A stretch of 64,000 nt of DNA from an uncultured Roseobacter sp. (GTDB lineage: Bacteria > Pseudomonadota > Alphaproteobacteria > Rhodobacterales > Rhodobacteraceae), in assembly GCF_947499265.1 (NCBI RefSeq), contig NZ_CANMNK010000005.1, forward strand, positions 417,857-481,856, in the 5' to 3' direction. The position numbers were made by a program, and so were the translations under genes. Positions 33,813 to 42,657 of the stretch are shown one piece after another (positions within the stretch are counted from its first letter, which is position 1; the number at the start of each line of letters is the position of its first letter). A model generated the notes under the pieces. That model searched no databases. It saw nothing but the letters and a program-made list of their open reading frames with translations, and was not told where the DNA came from.

Positions 33813-35446
33813 GTACGATACCCAAAATCCTGGGCGAGGGACGCCGCCGCGGCATCTGCTTGCTGATCGGATTGGCCTTGGGCCAGGCCACGGCAACCGG
33901 TCTGGCCGCATTCGCCACCCGCGATGTTTTCGCCGCCTTTCGCGAGACATCCCCGGCCCTGCCAGTTTTTGCGCTGGTCGCACTGGCGATGGCCGGTTTG
34001 GCCATTGGCACCTTTCGGTTCTACGAACGGCTGGCGGCGGAAAAGGTCGGCCAACATTTCGCCGCGTCGCTTCGGATGAAACTGTTCAAACACATGGCCC
34101 GGGTCTCGGCGCGGGACATCGCCGCGCGGCGCAACGGGTCCTTGGCCCTGAGGTTCGTGGGCGATCTGACGGCGGTGCGGGCCTGGGTCAGCATGGGGTT
34201 GGCCCGGATGATTTCCGCGCTGATTGTCCTGCCCGTCGCGACCGGCGTTTTGTTCTACATGAATTTCGAAATCGGTTTGGCCGCTGCTGTTCCAATTGCG
34301 CTTGGCCTGTTGATTTCGGCGATGCTTGGGCCTCGGCTGGGCCCGGCACACAAGCGGCTGCGCGCCCGACGCGCCCGGCTCGCGGCGGATATGAGCGAGC
34401 GGATCCCACATGCGCCGGAACTCCGGCTGCTCGGGCGTATGCAGACCGAAACCCGGCGGATCAAGGTGAAGACCGACAAGCTCGTTGATGCGGCCCTTGC
34501 GCGTGCGCGCGGCGCGGCCTTGTTGCGTGCGATCCCGGATGTGGTCTCCGGAATAGCCGGCGCAAGCGTCTTTCTGGTGGCGCTGCACCGCGGCCTTCCT
34601 GCCGCAGAGGCCGCTGGCTGTCTGGCCGCTGTCGGGCTGATGATCCAGCCGATGCGGGATCTTGCTGGTGTTTGGGATCGCCATCGCGCCTGGCGGAATG
34701 CGCGTGAGAAATGCCTCAAACTGTTGAACATGCCAAAGCTTGAAATTGACCGCTCCACGGATGCGGCGGTGCCCGATGCCCCGCCCGCGCTGATTTTTTC
34801 GGATGTCTACGCCGGGGCCTTGGCGGATATCAATCTGACCGCATTGCCCGGCCGCAAGATCGGTGTCGTCGGCGCAAACGGCGCTGGCAAATCAACATTG
34901 CTGAGCCTTGCCGCCGGGCTGGAGCATCCACAGTCCGGCAGCGTGTTGCTGGGCGATATCTCGCCCGCCGCTCTCACCACACGAGAACGGCGCCAGATGA
35001 TTGCTTTGATCGGCACCCGATCACCGATCCTGAAGGGGTCACTGCGCCGTGCGCTGACGATGGGGGTGCAGGGGCGGCCTGATGATGCTGACATCCTGCG
35101 CCAGGCCGACAATTTTGGTTTGAGCAAGGTCATCGACCGTCTGAATGGGCTGGACGGCACAGTCGCCGAGGGCGGGCGCAACCTCTCCGCTGGGGAAATC
35201 CGCCGCATTCTGCTGACACGCGCTGCGCTGTCCAAACCACGTCTGATGTTGCTGGATGAACCCGACGACGCACTGGACCGGGACGGTCCGGACCTGGTGC
35301 GCGCATTGGTTCAGGGCAGCGACGCGACCACAATTCTGATCACGCACAACATGGAAATCGCCAAAATGATGGATGAGCTCTGGGTGATCGAAGACGGGCG
35401 CATCGCGCAAACAGGCACACCGGATGCCGTGCTGGTTGATTTTTGA
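33809..35446 (+). CDS. ABC exporter half-transporter (fused membrane and ATPase domains)
   Basis: A 545-residue fused ABC protein. Residues 1 to about 300 hold the membrane domain with a type I exporter arrangement and a cytoplasmic loop rich in Arg. The nucleotide-binding domain begins near 330: Walker A G-A-N-G-A-G-K-S-T, signature L-S-A-G-E (canonical LSGGQ altered at two positions), Walker B L-M-L-L-D-E-P, and switch His in I-T-H-N-M-E. Hydrolysis should be possible because the Glu and His are present. The gene overlaps the hydrolase stop (ATGA). It likely works as a homodimer exporting a small molecule or peptide made or modified by the two upstream enzymes. Confidence 0.88.
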   Translation: MSTIPKILGEGRRRGICLLIGLALGQATATGLAAFATRDVFAAFRETSPALPVFALVALAMAGLAIGTFRFYERLAAEKVGQHFAASLRMKLFKHMARVSARDIAARRNGSLALRFVGDLTAVRAWVSMGLARMISALIVLPVATGVLFYMNFEIGLAAAVPIALGLLISAMLGPRLGPAHKRLRARRARLAADMSERIPHAPELRLLGRMQTETRRIKVKTDKLVDAALARARGAALLRAIPDVVSGIAGASVFLVALHRGLPAAEAAGCLAAVGLMIQPMRDLAGVWDRHRAWRNAREKCLKLLNMPKLEIDRSTDAAVPDAPPALIFSDVYAGALADINLTALPGRKIGVVGANGAGKSTLLSLAAGLEHPQSGSVLLGDISPAALTTRERRQMIALIGTRSPILKGSLRRALTMGVQGRPDDADILRQADNFGLSKVIDRLNGLDGTVAEGGRNLSAGEIRRILLTRAALSKPRLMLLDEPDDALDRDGPDLVRALVQGSDATTILITHNMEIAKMMDELWVIEDGRIAQTGTPDAVLVDF

Positions 35447-35471
35447 GATCAGCTAGATTGGCGTTCGGCGC

Positions 35472-35512
35472 TTGCGCAGTTTGAGGTCTGCTCCCTCCCT
35501 CAAACTGCGCAA
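35472..35512. terminator. Strong hairpin after the ABC exporter gene
   Basis: A perfect 14-base stem (TTGCGCAGTTTGAG and CTCAAACTGCGCAA) with a 13-base loop lies 25 bases after the exporter stop. It probably ends that operon; the convergent response-regulator transcript could use it too. Confidence 0.7.
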
Positions 35513-35522
35513 TGCGTGTTTA

Positions 35523-35544
35523 GGCCAGGAGAATGCTCCTGGCC
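35523..35544. terminator. Second tandem hairpin
   Basis: GGCCAGGAG-AATG-CTCCTGGCC, a perfect 9-base stem with a 4-base loop, lies 10 bases after the previous hairpin, between the convergent exporter and response-regulator genes. Confidence 0.6.
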
Positions 35545-35595
35545 GATTACATGATAAAGATGGGGGAGTGGTACGCTTTTCAGTACTGGTCTCAC

Positions 35596-35611
35596 CACCA
35601 GCACTCTGGTG
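35596..35611 (-). terminator. Small hairpin just after the response regulator stop
   Basis: CACCAG-CACT-CTGGTG, a 6-base stem, begins three bases after the response regulator stop in its reading direction. It is the third stem-loop in a 140-base convergent gap. Confidence 0.4.
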
Positions 35612-35614
35612 CGA

Positions 35615-36286
35615 TCAACCGAAACGATACCCCGCACCGCGCACGGTGGTGATCAGCCTGCCATAGGGGCCAAGCTTCTTGCGCAGGCGACCGATATAGA
35701 CGTCCACGACGTTGGTCATCGGATCCTCGTGGGTGCCCCAAACCGAATTCAGGATGCGCTCACGGCTCAGCGCCTTGTTCTTGCTGGCCATCAGAATAGC
35801 AATCAGCTCACGTTCCTTGGCCGACAGATCCACGGCGACGCCATCGACTGTCAGCACCATGGCGCTGCTGTCGTAGATCAGGCCCTGATGCTGCAGTTTA
35901 CCCTCGTTCGCATCACTGACGTAGCCGGTGACACGGCGGTGCAGCGCTTGAATGCGCGCGATCAGCTCATCAAAATCAAAGGGTTTGGGCAGGTAGTCAT
36001 CCGCCCCCAACCGCAACCCCGCGACGCGTTCATCTGTGCTGTCCAAGGCTGTCAGCATCAAGACCGGCGTGACATTCGAGCGGGCACGCATTTTCTGGCA
36101 GACCTGTTGCCCACTGATCCCGGGCAACATCAGATCAAGCACAATCACATCAAAGTCCCGATCCTGCATGATTTCCAACCCGGCCTCGCCGTCGCTGGCA
36201 TGTTCGACGACCCAGCCTTCGGCTTTCAATCCGCGCCGCACAAAATCGGCGACCCGCAATTCGTCTTCAATCAACAGGATATTCAT
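35615..36286 (-). CDS. OmpR-family response regulator
   Basis: A 223-residue regulator. The receiver domain starts M-N-I-L-L-I-E-D-E, with the phosphorylated Asp51 in V-I-V-L-D-L-M-L-P-G and the conserved Lys in Y-L-P-K-P-F-D. The C-terminal winged helix has L-S-A-K-E-R-E-L, R-E-R-I-L-N-S-V-W and V-D-V-Y-I-G-R-L-R-K-K-L, ending R-G-A-G-Y-R-F. The ATG at 36286 is the first codon of the domain; the longer frame to 36391 has no role in the fold. It lies 125 bases downstream of its sensor kinase in the same direction. Confidence 0.93.
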   Translation of the reverse strand: MNILLIEDELRVADFVRRGLKAEGWVVEHASDGEAGLEIMQDRDFDVIVLDLMLPGISGQQVCQKMRARSNVTPVLMLTALDSTDERVAGLRLGADDYLPKPFDFDELIARIQALHRRVTGYVSDANEGKLQHQGLIYDSSAMVLTVDGVAVDLSAKERELIAILMASKNKALSRERILNSVWGTHEDPMTNVVDVYIGRLRKKLGPYGRLITTVRGAGYRFG

Positions 36287-36411
36287 AGTCTTTGCGCCTT
36301 CTCGTTGTCTTTCGGGCGCGTTGCTGTCGCCCCTCTGAAAAGACAAACGGGTCGGACCGCTGGTTATTCCCAATTTTATTCTTGGACCCAAATTTTCCTG
36401 CGAAAACTGTT

Positions 36412-37977
36412 TCAGGATTGGGAGACCACCCGCAAGGGCGCGGAGACGGGCAACTCCATGATGCTCGAAAGTCCGCCGCCGTCCCGGTCACGCAACAGCG
36501 CATTTCCGCCATGCGCACGCGCAATGGAGCGCACCACAGGCAGGCCAAGACCGGCCCCGTCCTCGTATTGATTGGCCGCGTTTGATCCACGAAAGAAGCG
36601 CTCAAACGCTTTCTCTTTTTCGCTGTCGGGCAGCCCTGGTCCGTTGTCCTCCACACAGACGCGGTATCCCGTGGCTGTCCGTATCAAACGCACCGCAATC
36701 TCCGGACCACCATAGCGTCGGGCGTTCTGAATCATCGCCGCGACGCATTGGCGAATGCGGGAGACGTCCAGCGGCATCTCGGCAGTTTCCAGATCACTGA
36801 TAACGGGAATGTCCGGGCCGAAGACGTCAACCGCGTCTTGGAGCAGCTGTTTGAGATCGACCCGCTCCAGCTTGAGGCGGGTCTGACCGGCCTCTTCGCG
36901 GGAAATGAACAGCAGATCGTTCACCAAGAGATTTGTGTGTTTGGCGGTCTCCCGCGTGCGGCGCAGGGCTTCACGATATTCTTCGATCGTCTTGTCCTGC
37001 CCGCGCAGGGCAACATCACTTTCGCCCTGTATGATGGTCAGCGGCGTGCGCAATTCATGACTGACATCCGCGAGCATCTGGCGCCGCGCATCCTCGGCAA
37101 GGCGCGATTTCTGGAGCAGGTTTTCGAGCTCCGCCGTCCGGTCCTGCACGGCCTCCTCCAATTCGATGTTTTGTGTGGTGAGCGATGCCGTGCGCGCCTC
37201 AACCATGGCGGCCATATTGTCCATGACGTCGCCAATCTCGGAAATCTCGCTCCGGCCCCGCAACGCCATACGATGAGAGAAATTCCCATCCGCCAGAGCG
37301 CTTACGCCTTTCATCAAATGACGCATCGGTTGCACGATTGCGCGGGTATAGATCCATAGGGCGCCACCGGCCACACTTAGCGCCAGCATCACAAGAAAAA
37401 ACGCAACGCTGTTGGCCAACCGGAGATGTCGCTCCGCAGTGACGCGGGTCTCTTCGACCTCTTCCAGTTCTTCCGCGAGGGCGGCATTGATCATGGAATG
37501 GAAATCGCGATCAATCTCATCGTCCAACATGACGGAGAGACCTGTCCAGTTGTGCCCGAATTGTTCCACCGCGGTGTCTTTGCGCACGATTTCAAACCGC
37601 GCGATCAGGTCTTCGATCTTGCGCTCGATCTGGGACAGCAATTGAAGTTCCTCGATCTCCTCATTGCCCACCAGGTCAATTTCCTGACCGATCAGGGAAC
37701 GGATGCTGCGAATGTTCGCGCGGATCAAGCGGATTAATTCCGCTTCACCCGCACCCTGGTCGCGATCCCCGATCAGCATGGCATCGCCGTATTGCTTGAA
37801 CAACTGATAGGTATTGCCGCTCAGCTGCAGATGCTCCTCATAGGACTCATGCGCCAGGTTGATGCGCGCGTTGAAGAATGCGGCGCGTTGCGCGGTCCAG
37901 TAGGCAAGAACGGTGCCGCTCAGCGCAACAACCAACATGATCGCAGCAAGAACGCGTAGCAGATTGGCGATGGTCAT
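36412..37977 (-). CDS. Membrane sensor histidine kinase with HAMP
   Basis: A 521-residue kinase. One membrane helix lies near residues 7-29. A long, probably helical periplasmic sensor (about 30-190) rich in Glu, Leu and Arg suggests a four-helix bundle, and a second helix lies near 192-214. Then come a HAMP linker, a coiled coil, the dimerisation helix with phospho-acceptor His in D-V-S-H-E-L-R-T-P-L, and an ATPase domain (I-Q-N-A-R-R-Y-G, D-N-G-P-G-L, G-A-G-L-G-L-P-V-V). No other transmembrane input domain is seen. It pairs with the downstream OmpR-type regulator; the signal is unknown. Confidence 0.92.
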   Translation of the reverse strand: MTIANLLRVLAAIMLVVALSGTVLAYWTAQRAAFFNARINLAHESYEEHLQLSGNTYQLFKQYGDAMLIGDRDQGAGEAELIRLIRANIRSIRSLIGQEIDLVGNEEIEELQLLSQIERKIEDLIARFEIVRKDTAVEQFGHNWTGLSVMLDDEIDRDFHSMINAALAEELEEVEETRVTAERHLRLANSVAFFLVMLALSVAGGALWIYTRAIVQPMRHLMKGVSALADGNFSHRMALRGRSEISEIGDVMDNMAAMVEARTASLTTQNIELEEAVQDRTAELENLLQKSRLAEDARRQMLADVSHELRTPLTIIQGESDVALRGQDKTIEEYREALRRTRETAKHTNLLVNDLLFISREEAGQTRLKLERVDLKQLLQDAVDVFGPDIPVISDLETAEMPLDVSRIRQCVAAMIQNARRYGGPEIAVRLIRTATGYRVCVEDNGPGLPDSEKEKAFERFFRGSNAANQYEDGAGLGLPVVRSIARAHGGNALLRDRDGGGLSSIMELPVSAPLRVVSQS

Positions 37978-38092
37978 CGATTACTCTCCGGTGGTCCAAA
38001 TGGATGCGATCTTCGACGGGTATTCTCTCGGCAACGGTGCACGGCTTTGCTTAACCTAGCGCGATAACGCGGCGTTACACTACGCGCAAATA

Positions 38093-38115
38093 GGGCCGCA
38101 TGAAACACGCGGCCC
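38093..38115 (-). terminator. Hairpin after the P-loop protein gene
   Basis: GGGCCGC, nine-base loop, GCGGCCC: a perfect GC-rich 7-base stem about 25 bases beyond the stop of the leftward gene at 38141. Confidence 0.55.
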
Positions 38116-38140
38116 CTCCTGACAGATATCAAGATTGTAC

Positions 38141-39244
38141 TCATGCGGCGGTCATCTTTTCAACCAGGACGGGTTCTTGGGCGTTGTGAGACTTGGGCTT
38201 ACGCAAAATACCCCGCGCAACCGCCATCACCGCCGCGGGTGTGCACAGGTCCTCTCGCGACAATTGCGGGATGCCCGTCGCGATCTTCGCCTCCATCATC
38301 GCCAGCGGTGACTGCGTCAGCTTGCCTGACATGGCAAATGGCCGCAGCCCGTGATCTGCCAGCACCTTGGTGCCACCAACAGCGCCCAGCGCATCAGGCG
38401 TTGCAAACAGAATGGCATCCAAACGGTCACGTATGGTTGATCCGGCGAGTATTTCCTGGGTCTCCTGCTGGAATACACCGTCCGCAATCTCCACCACCAC
38501 GATATCCGCGCCGTTTGCCGCCGCCGTGCCGACCAAAGTCTCGAAGCCCTGCTCGACCCGGTCCATTGGCATCCGGTAGGTCGTTGGCATCCCGGCATCC
38601 GTGAAGTCCATGGCACTGACGCCCGCGTCCTCGAATGCGTTGAAATCCCCAAAAGCGCCGGTACCGGTCGCCTTGATGCCTGCGACGCTGAAACCAGCAC
38701 GCGAAAGACCATGTGCCAGGCTAACCGCCGCTGTGGTCTTGCCCGCATTCATTGATGCGCCAAACACGCCGATGACGGTCACATGGTCAGGAATTTCAGC
38801 GACTGGCAGCCCGTAGCGCGCAATGTTGATCACCTCGCCGGAGCGGTCAGTCAGCAAGCCAATCGGGCGCAGTTTCGTGGGTTCGGCCATCCGTGCGTGG
38901 GCGTGCTCCATGGTGCCGACAACGCCGCCACCGGCCAGCAGATCCGCTCCATCGGCGGTGATCCGTGCAGCCCCTTCAAACTGATCGGGAGCATAACGGT
39001 CACCGATGCAAAGGACCACCTTGTCCCCCAGATAGCTCGTCGATGCACGTCCGCTGGAAAGCTGGATTTTCTGGTGTTGGTTGATTTCCGTAATCTCGCA
39101 GAGTACCAGATCACCGGCAACGCCAAGGGCGACCGCAGCGTCCAGACCAGCGACATCATCATGATTGACGCGGCGGGTGGTGAACGCCCATTTCGTACCC
39201 AGGTGCAGCATCGTCAGGTCGAAATCAAAGTTGTGAATGGTCAT
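38141..39244 (-). CDS. P-loop NTPase of unknown role (DUF1611-like)
   Basis: A 367-residue protein that I do not recognise by name. In the longer numbering from 39253, a first domain (about 1-155) rich in Gly and Val contains S-T-S-Y-L-G-D-K and G-D-R-Y-A-P-D-Q-F-E-G. The second domain has Walker A G-A-S-M-N-A-G-K-T-T (165-174) and a Walker B-like I-V-V-V-E-I-A-D-G-V-F-Q-Q-E-T. That layout resembles DUF1611 and dethiobiotin-synthetase/MobB-like NTPases. The ATG at 39244 is better placed after AAGAGG than the ATG at 39253. It is monocistronic, ends at a clear hairpin, and its neighbours give no function. Confidence 0.65.
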   Translation of the reverse strand: MTIHNFDFDLTMLHLGTKWAFTTRRVNHDDVAGLDAAVALGVAGDLVLCEITEINQHQKIQLSSGRASTSYLGDKVVLCIGDRYAPDQFEGAARITADGADLLAGGGVVGTMEHAHARMAEPTKLRPIGLLTDRSGEVINIARYGLPVAEIPDHVTVIGVFGASMNAGKTTAAVSLAHGLSRAGFSVAGIKATGTGAFGDFNAFEDAGVSAMDFTDAGMPTTYRMPMDRVEQGFETLVGTAAANGADIVVVEIADGVFQQETQEILAGSTIRDRLDAILFATPDALGAVGGTKVLADHGLRPFAMSGKLTQSPLAMMEAKIATGIPQLSREDLCTPAAVMAVARGILRKPKSHNAQEPVLVEKMTAA

Positions 39245-39436
39245 GTCAGTCATCCTCTTGGGTTGGTTTGTCTGAGGATCAATTTAAGCAGGCGGGGTGT
39301 CAGTATCCTGTTGGCGGAATGAATGGTTTGATAAAATTAAATGAACGGAGGATGAACTTTTAATACACTGTTTTAAAACAATAAAAACGGCCCCGAAGGA
39401 GAGGCTGTGGCGCGCCGAGAATTTTATGCAAAGGGC

Positions 39437-40207
39437 TTAGCGCAGCGCCGCCAAAGCAGCGGCTTCGTCACTTGGATCGAGCGGCGGACCGGCATTATTG
39501 GCGGAAAGATACGCGTCCAACGTATCCAATGAGGAGGCAGGGGCGTAGCCGGTGTCCGTCGCCGCGGCAGCTGCAACAGCCATCTGCACATCCCACTGCC
39601 CGCCTCGTTGGCAGGCGACGGAGACGATTGTCATGCCGTCTGTACGGTCAAACTCAAATTCCCGACACAGCGTTTGCGCACCGTCAAAGAAGGTGGCAAT
39701 CGGGGCAATGCGCGCACCGTCCGTCAGCAAGGCGTCCTCACCAGACGGTACCGTATTGAGGGCCGCGATGATCCGCGCATCCGTGAGCGCCGCGATTTCG
39801 ATACTCCCCAAGCCACCGCTGCTGTTCGGTGACAGCATCAGGCCTGCGCCCAGGCCAACGGCCAAGGCCAAGCTCGCCGCCAGTGGCAGCTTCCAAAGTG
39901 GGGGCGCCGCTGGTGCGGAGGGTTTCGGCTGAAAGGCGACCACTGTGTCATCGGATACGGTTTGCACTTTCTGATCCGCGGCCGCCAACTCCCGCACACG
40001 CTGAACCAGATGGTCTGGCACGGGCGCATGCAGCGCCGGCTCCCAGGCTTCTTTCGCAACAGCCCTTGTCTCAATGAACAAGGCCAACCGGTCCGCAAGT
40101 TCGACACTGTCGGCCAAGGCCAGGTCCATTGCGGAAGCACGATCCTCCGGCAATTCACCGTCGGCATAAGCCATCAATTCTTCATCTGTAAAATCAGACT
40201 GTTGCAT
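39437..40207 (-). CDS. Anti-sigma factor, single-pass membrane protein
   Basis: A 256-residue protein with the anti-sigma start T-D-E-E-L-M-A-Y-A-D-G-E-L-P, a helical domain without the zinc-binding H-x-x-x-C-x-x-C, a membrane helix near residues 107-127 (P-L-A-A-S-L-A-L-A-V-G-L-G-A-G), and a C-terminal part that should face the periplasm and contains two Cys (in L-C-R-E-F and A-C-Q-R-G). These could sense redox state by forming a disulfide. It begins one base after the ECF sigma gene stop, so the pair is cotranscribed and the protein most likely holds the sigma factor inactive at the membrane. Confidence 0.82.
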   Translation of the reverse strand: MQQSDFTDEELMAYADGELPEDRASAMDLALADSVELADRLALFIETRAVAKEAWEPALHAPVPDHLVQRVRELAAADQKVQTVSDDTVVAFQPKPSAPAAPPLWKLPLAASLALAVGLGAGLMLSPNSSGGLGSIEIAALTDARIIAALNTVPSGEDALLTDGARIAPIATFFDGAQTLCREFEFDRTDGMTIVSVACQRGGQWDVQMAVAAAAATDTGYAPASSLDTLDAYLSANNAGPPLDPSDEAAALAALR

Positions 40208-40208
40208 C

Positions 40209-40739
40209 TCAGCTGTCTCCTTGACTGCCAGAAGAACGTGCAGTGTCGCGGTTTATTCCCAGTTTTTCGCCAATGGCGATACGTGCCCGTGCAAGGCGGC
40301 TCATGACAGTGCCGATTGGTGTGCCCAAAACCCCCGCCGCTTCTTTATAACTCATCTCCTCCACGCAGATCAGCATGATCACGTCGCGTTGATCCGCCGG
40401 TAGGGTCTCAATCGCGGCCTTGGCGGATTGCAGCATCAGGGCGGTTTCGGTTACTTTGGTGCCATCAACGGTGCTGGCATCGGGTGCATCGTCGATGTCG
40501 ATCTGGGTGCCGCGCGTCTTGGTGCGGCGCGTCATGTCGATCCAGGCATTGCGCAGGATGCGAAACAACCACGCCTCAAGGCGCGTGTCCGGATCAAATT
40601 GCGCGCGTGCCGCAAAAGCACGTTCAACCGTGATCTGCACAAGATCGTCAGCCGTATCCGGCGATCTGCACAGCGAGATTGCGAAACGCCGAAGGTTGGG
40701 GAGAAACGCAATGATGTCGTCTGCAAACTTGTCTGACAT
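40209..40739 (-). CDS. ECF-type RNA polymerase sigma factor
   Basis: A 176-residue sigma-70 family ECF factor. Region 2 has L-V-Q-I-T-V-E-R-A-F, W-L-F-R-I-L-R-N-A-W-I-D, the core-binding and -10 recognition helices. Region 4 has L-P-A-D-Q-R-D-V-I-M-L and Y-K-E-A-A-G-V-L-G-T-P-I-G-T-V-M-S-R-L-A-R-A-R, the -35 recognition helix-turn-helix. It is divergent from a secreted subtilase and just upstream of its anti-sigma factor, a layout suggesting that the protease is part of its regulon. Confidence 0.93.
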   Translation of the reverse strand: MSDKFADDIIAFLPNLRRFAISLCRSPDTADDLVQITVERAFAARAQFDPDTRLEAWLFRILRNAWIDMTRRTKTRGTQIDIDDAPDASTVDGTKVTETALMLQSAKAAIETLPADQRDVIMLICVEEMSYKEAAGVLGTPIGTVMSRLARARIAIGEKLGINRDTARSSGSQGDS

Positions 40740-40768
40740 CGTTGTTCTTTTCTCTCACTTTTATGAGT

Positions 40769-40835
40769 GGAATTTTTCGCGCTTTGCATCGTTACCTTTA
40801 TGGCAATCTGGAACTGTGGCGCAATAACTAGCGAC
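40769..40835 (+). promoter_or_regulatory. Candidate ECF-sigma promoters for the subtilase gene
   Basis: Two ECF-like element pairs face the subtilase: GGAAT-N16-CGTT at 40769-40793 and GGAAC-N17-CGAC at 40810-40835. The first resembles the alphaproteobacterial stress (EcfG-type) pattern GGAAC-N16/17-CGTT. The divergent sigma gene could act here, but no transcript is known. Confidence 0.35.
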
Positions 40836-40882
40836 ATGAGGCTGCCAAAACGTGCAACTTGCGGCTTAGATGGAGACCCCGA

Positions 40883-42298
40883 ATGCTGAAGTACTTGTTT
40901 CATATTGCGCTGACGCTCTTGGTAATCGCGGCGCTGCCACTTGTGTCATCCGAAGGACCATTTTCCGCGGTCGCTTTGGCGGATGACGACGACGGCGATG
41001 ATGGTGACGACAGAGATGACGATCGTGATGACGACGATGATGACGGACCGGGGAACCGGGGTAGAAACGGCAATGGTGCAACAGGCGGGGCCAATCCGGG
41101 TGGCAATCTGCTCGACCTGCTTTTCGGCCGAACACCGCCCGCGCGCACCACACAAAGCCCGCCGCCGCAGCCGCTTCCAACCCGCGCCGCAGATGAAATC
41201 GTTGTCCTCGATTTGTCGCAGGAAGATTTGAACGGATTGCTGGCACTTGGATACGAAGTGCTGCAGGTCACCGAGGTCACGCTCTTTGACAGCACCCTGC
41301 GGCGGATGCGTGTACCTTCCGGCACACCGCTGGAAACAGCCCTCGAAGAAATCCGCCAGCTTCCCTCCGGGCAAGCGGCGGACTTCAACCATTTCTACAG
41401 AATGAGTGAGGGGTTCAACACGCCGTGCGAAGGCCTGCACTGCACCTCCTTTGATCTGATCAGCTGGCGACCGCCTGCCTCTGCCGTGGCAAGCTGCGGC
41501 CAGCCGACAGCGCGCATCGGATTGATCGACACCGACATCAACCCCGACCATGAGGCCTTCATCGGCAGCCAGCTCTCGGTGTTGGACTTTGATACCGGGG
41601 GCCTTGCGACATCGGGCGCGCAACATGGCACAGCCGTGGCGGCAATCCTGATCGGATCGCGCACGGGCCGGGCACACGGGTTGCTGCCAGAGGCCCAGCT
41701 TGTTGCGGTGGACGCCTTTTATACGGCTGGTCGGGATGAACGCAGTGATGCCTTCAACCTCGTGCAGGCGATGGATCAGCTCGCAGAGGCTCAGGTCGAT
41801 GTCATCAACATGAGCCTCGCTGGCCCCCACAACGTCCTTTTGGAAGAGATGGTGGCGCAGATGAGCGACGCGCAAATTATGATTGTCTCGGCGGCAGGCA
41901 ATGACGGCCCGCGCGCAGCACCGGTTTTCCCGGGCGCTTATGATCCGGTGCTGACAGTCACCGCGGTGGACGCCTCGGGCCGGGTTTATCGCCGCGCGGG
42001 CCGGGGACCACATGTCGATCTGGCAGCCCCTGGGGTTGAAGTATGGACGGCCGCGTCAGTTCGCGGGGTGCGCACCAAAACCGGCACTTCCTTTGCCGCG
42101 CCATTTGCCACCGCCGCCGCTGCTGTTTTGATGTCCGAGCAGCCCGACATGACGGTCGCGCAGGTCAAAGCCTTCCTGCGCGAGACCGCTTTGGATTTGG
42201 GTGACGAAGGGCCGGACGAGGTATTTGGCGCGGGGCTCGTGCAATTCGCGCCGATCTGTTCCGGGTTGCCGCCAACAGAACCACTGCTTCTGGAGTAA
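40883..42298 (+). CDS. Secreted subtilisin-like serine protease (S8) with Asp-rich leader
   Basis: A 471-residue protein. A signal peptide (residues 1 to about 33, ending A-V-A-L-A) is followed by a strongly acidic run at 34-54 (mostly Asp), a Gly/Asn/Arg-rich linker, a propeptide-like segment, and the subtilase domain. The catalytic triad is Asp216 in L-I-D-T-D-I, His248 in Q-H-G-T-A-V-A, and Ser403 in G-T-S-F-A-A-P. The oxyanion Asn lies in A-A-G-N-D-G-P. The ATG at 40883 is preferred over a TTG at 40859. The acidic run may bind calcium or keep the enzyme soluble outside the cell. The divergent ECF sigma/anti-sigma pair suggests stress control. Confidence 0.9.
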   Translation: MLKYLFHIALTLLVIAALPLVSSEGPFSAVALADDDDGDDGDDRDDDRDDDDDDGPGNRGRNGNGATGGANPGGNLLDLLFGRTPPARTTQSPPPQPLPTRAADEIVVLDLSQEDLNGLLALGYEVLQVTEVTLFDSTLRRMRVPSGTPLETALEEIRQLPSGQAADFNHFYRMSEGFNTPCEGLHCTSFDLISWRPPASAVASCGQPTARIGLIDTDINPDHEAFIGSQLSVLDFDTGGLATSGAQHGTAVAAILIGSRTGRAHGLLPEAQLVAVDAFYTAGRDERSDAFNLVQAMDQLAEAQVDVINMSLAGPHNVLLEEMVAQMSDAQIMIVSAAGNDGPRAAPVFPGAYDPVLTVTAVDASGRVYRRAGRGPHVDLAAPGVEVWTAASVRGVRTKTGTSFAAPFATAAAAVLMSEQPDMTVAQVKAFLRETALDLGDEGPDEVFGAGLVQFAPICSGLPPTEPLLLE

Positions 42299-42657
42299 AC
42301 CGTACCGCCACCCACTCTCTGATCACCGCACCAAACAGCGACATCAGGTCAAAGGGAATCCGCGGGACAGGCGCCCGGCCGTGGCGTTCCGGTGCATGGC
42401 AGATGTATCCTGTAACGGTTGGTTTCTCGTGTCGGGAAGCGCTTGATTTTGGAGTTATTGCTCTGCGGTCATCCGACGATGTGTTGGAGAGAAAGGCAAG
42501 ACCCAACGCTTTCAAAGGACCGTCCGGGGCGATATTTCCCATACTGCCGCGGGTCTGAGCGGATCTGCGCCAATGTTACGATTTTATGACAACCGCAGGA
42601 ATAACCGGCCCGGCCTCACGTATTCCCCCCAACACTATTACTGCGGAAGGAATTCAG
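42299..42657. other. Intergenic region before the DASS transporter
   Basis: About 360 bases with no recognised gene, repeat or hairpin of note. The part near 42565-42655 is less GC-rich and should hold the transporter promoter; a GGAAGG ribosome site lies at about 42645. Confidence 0.4.
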
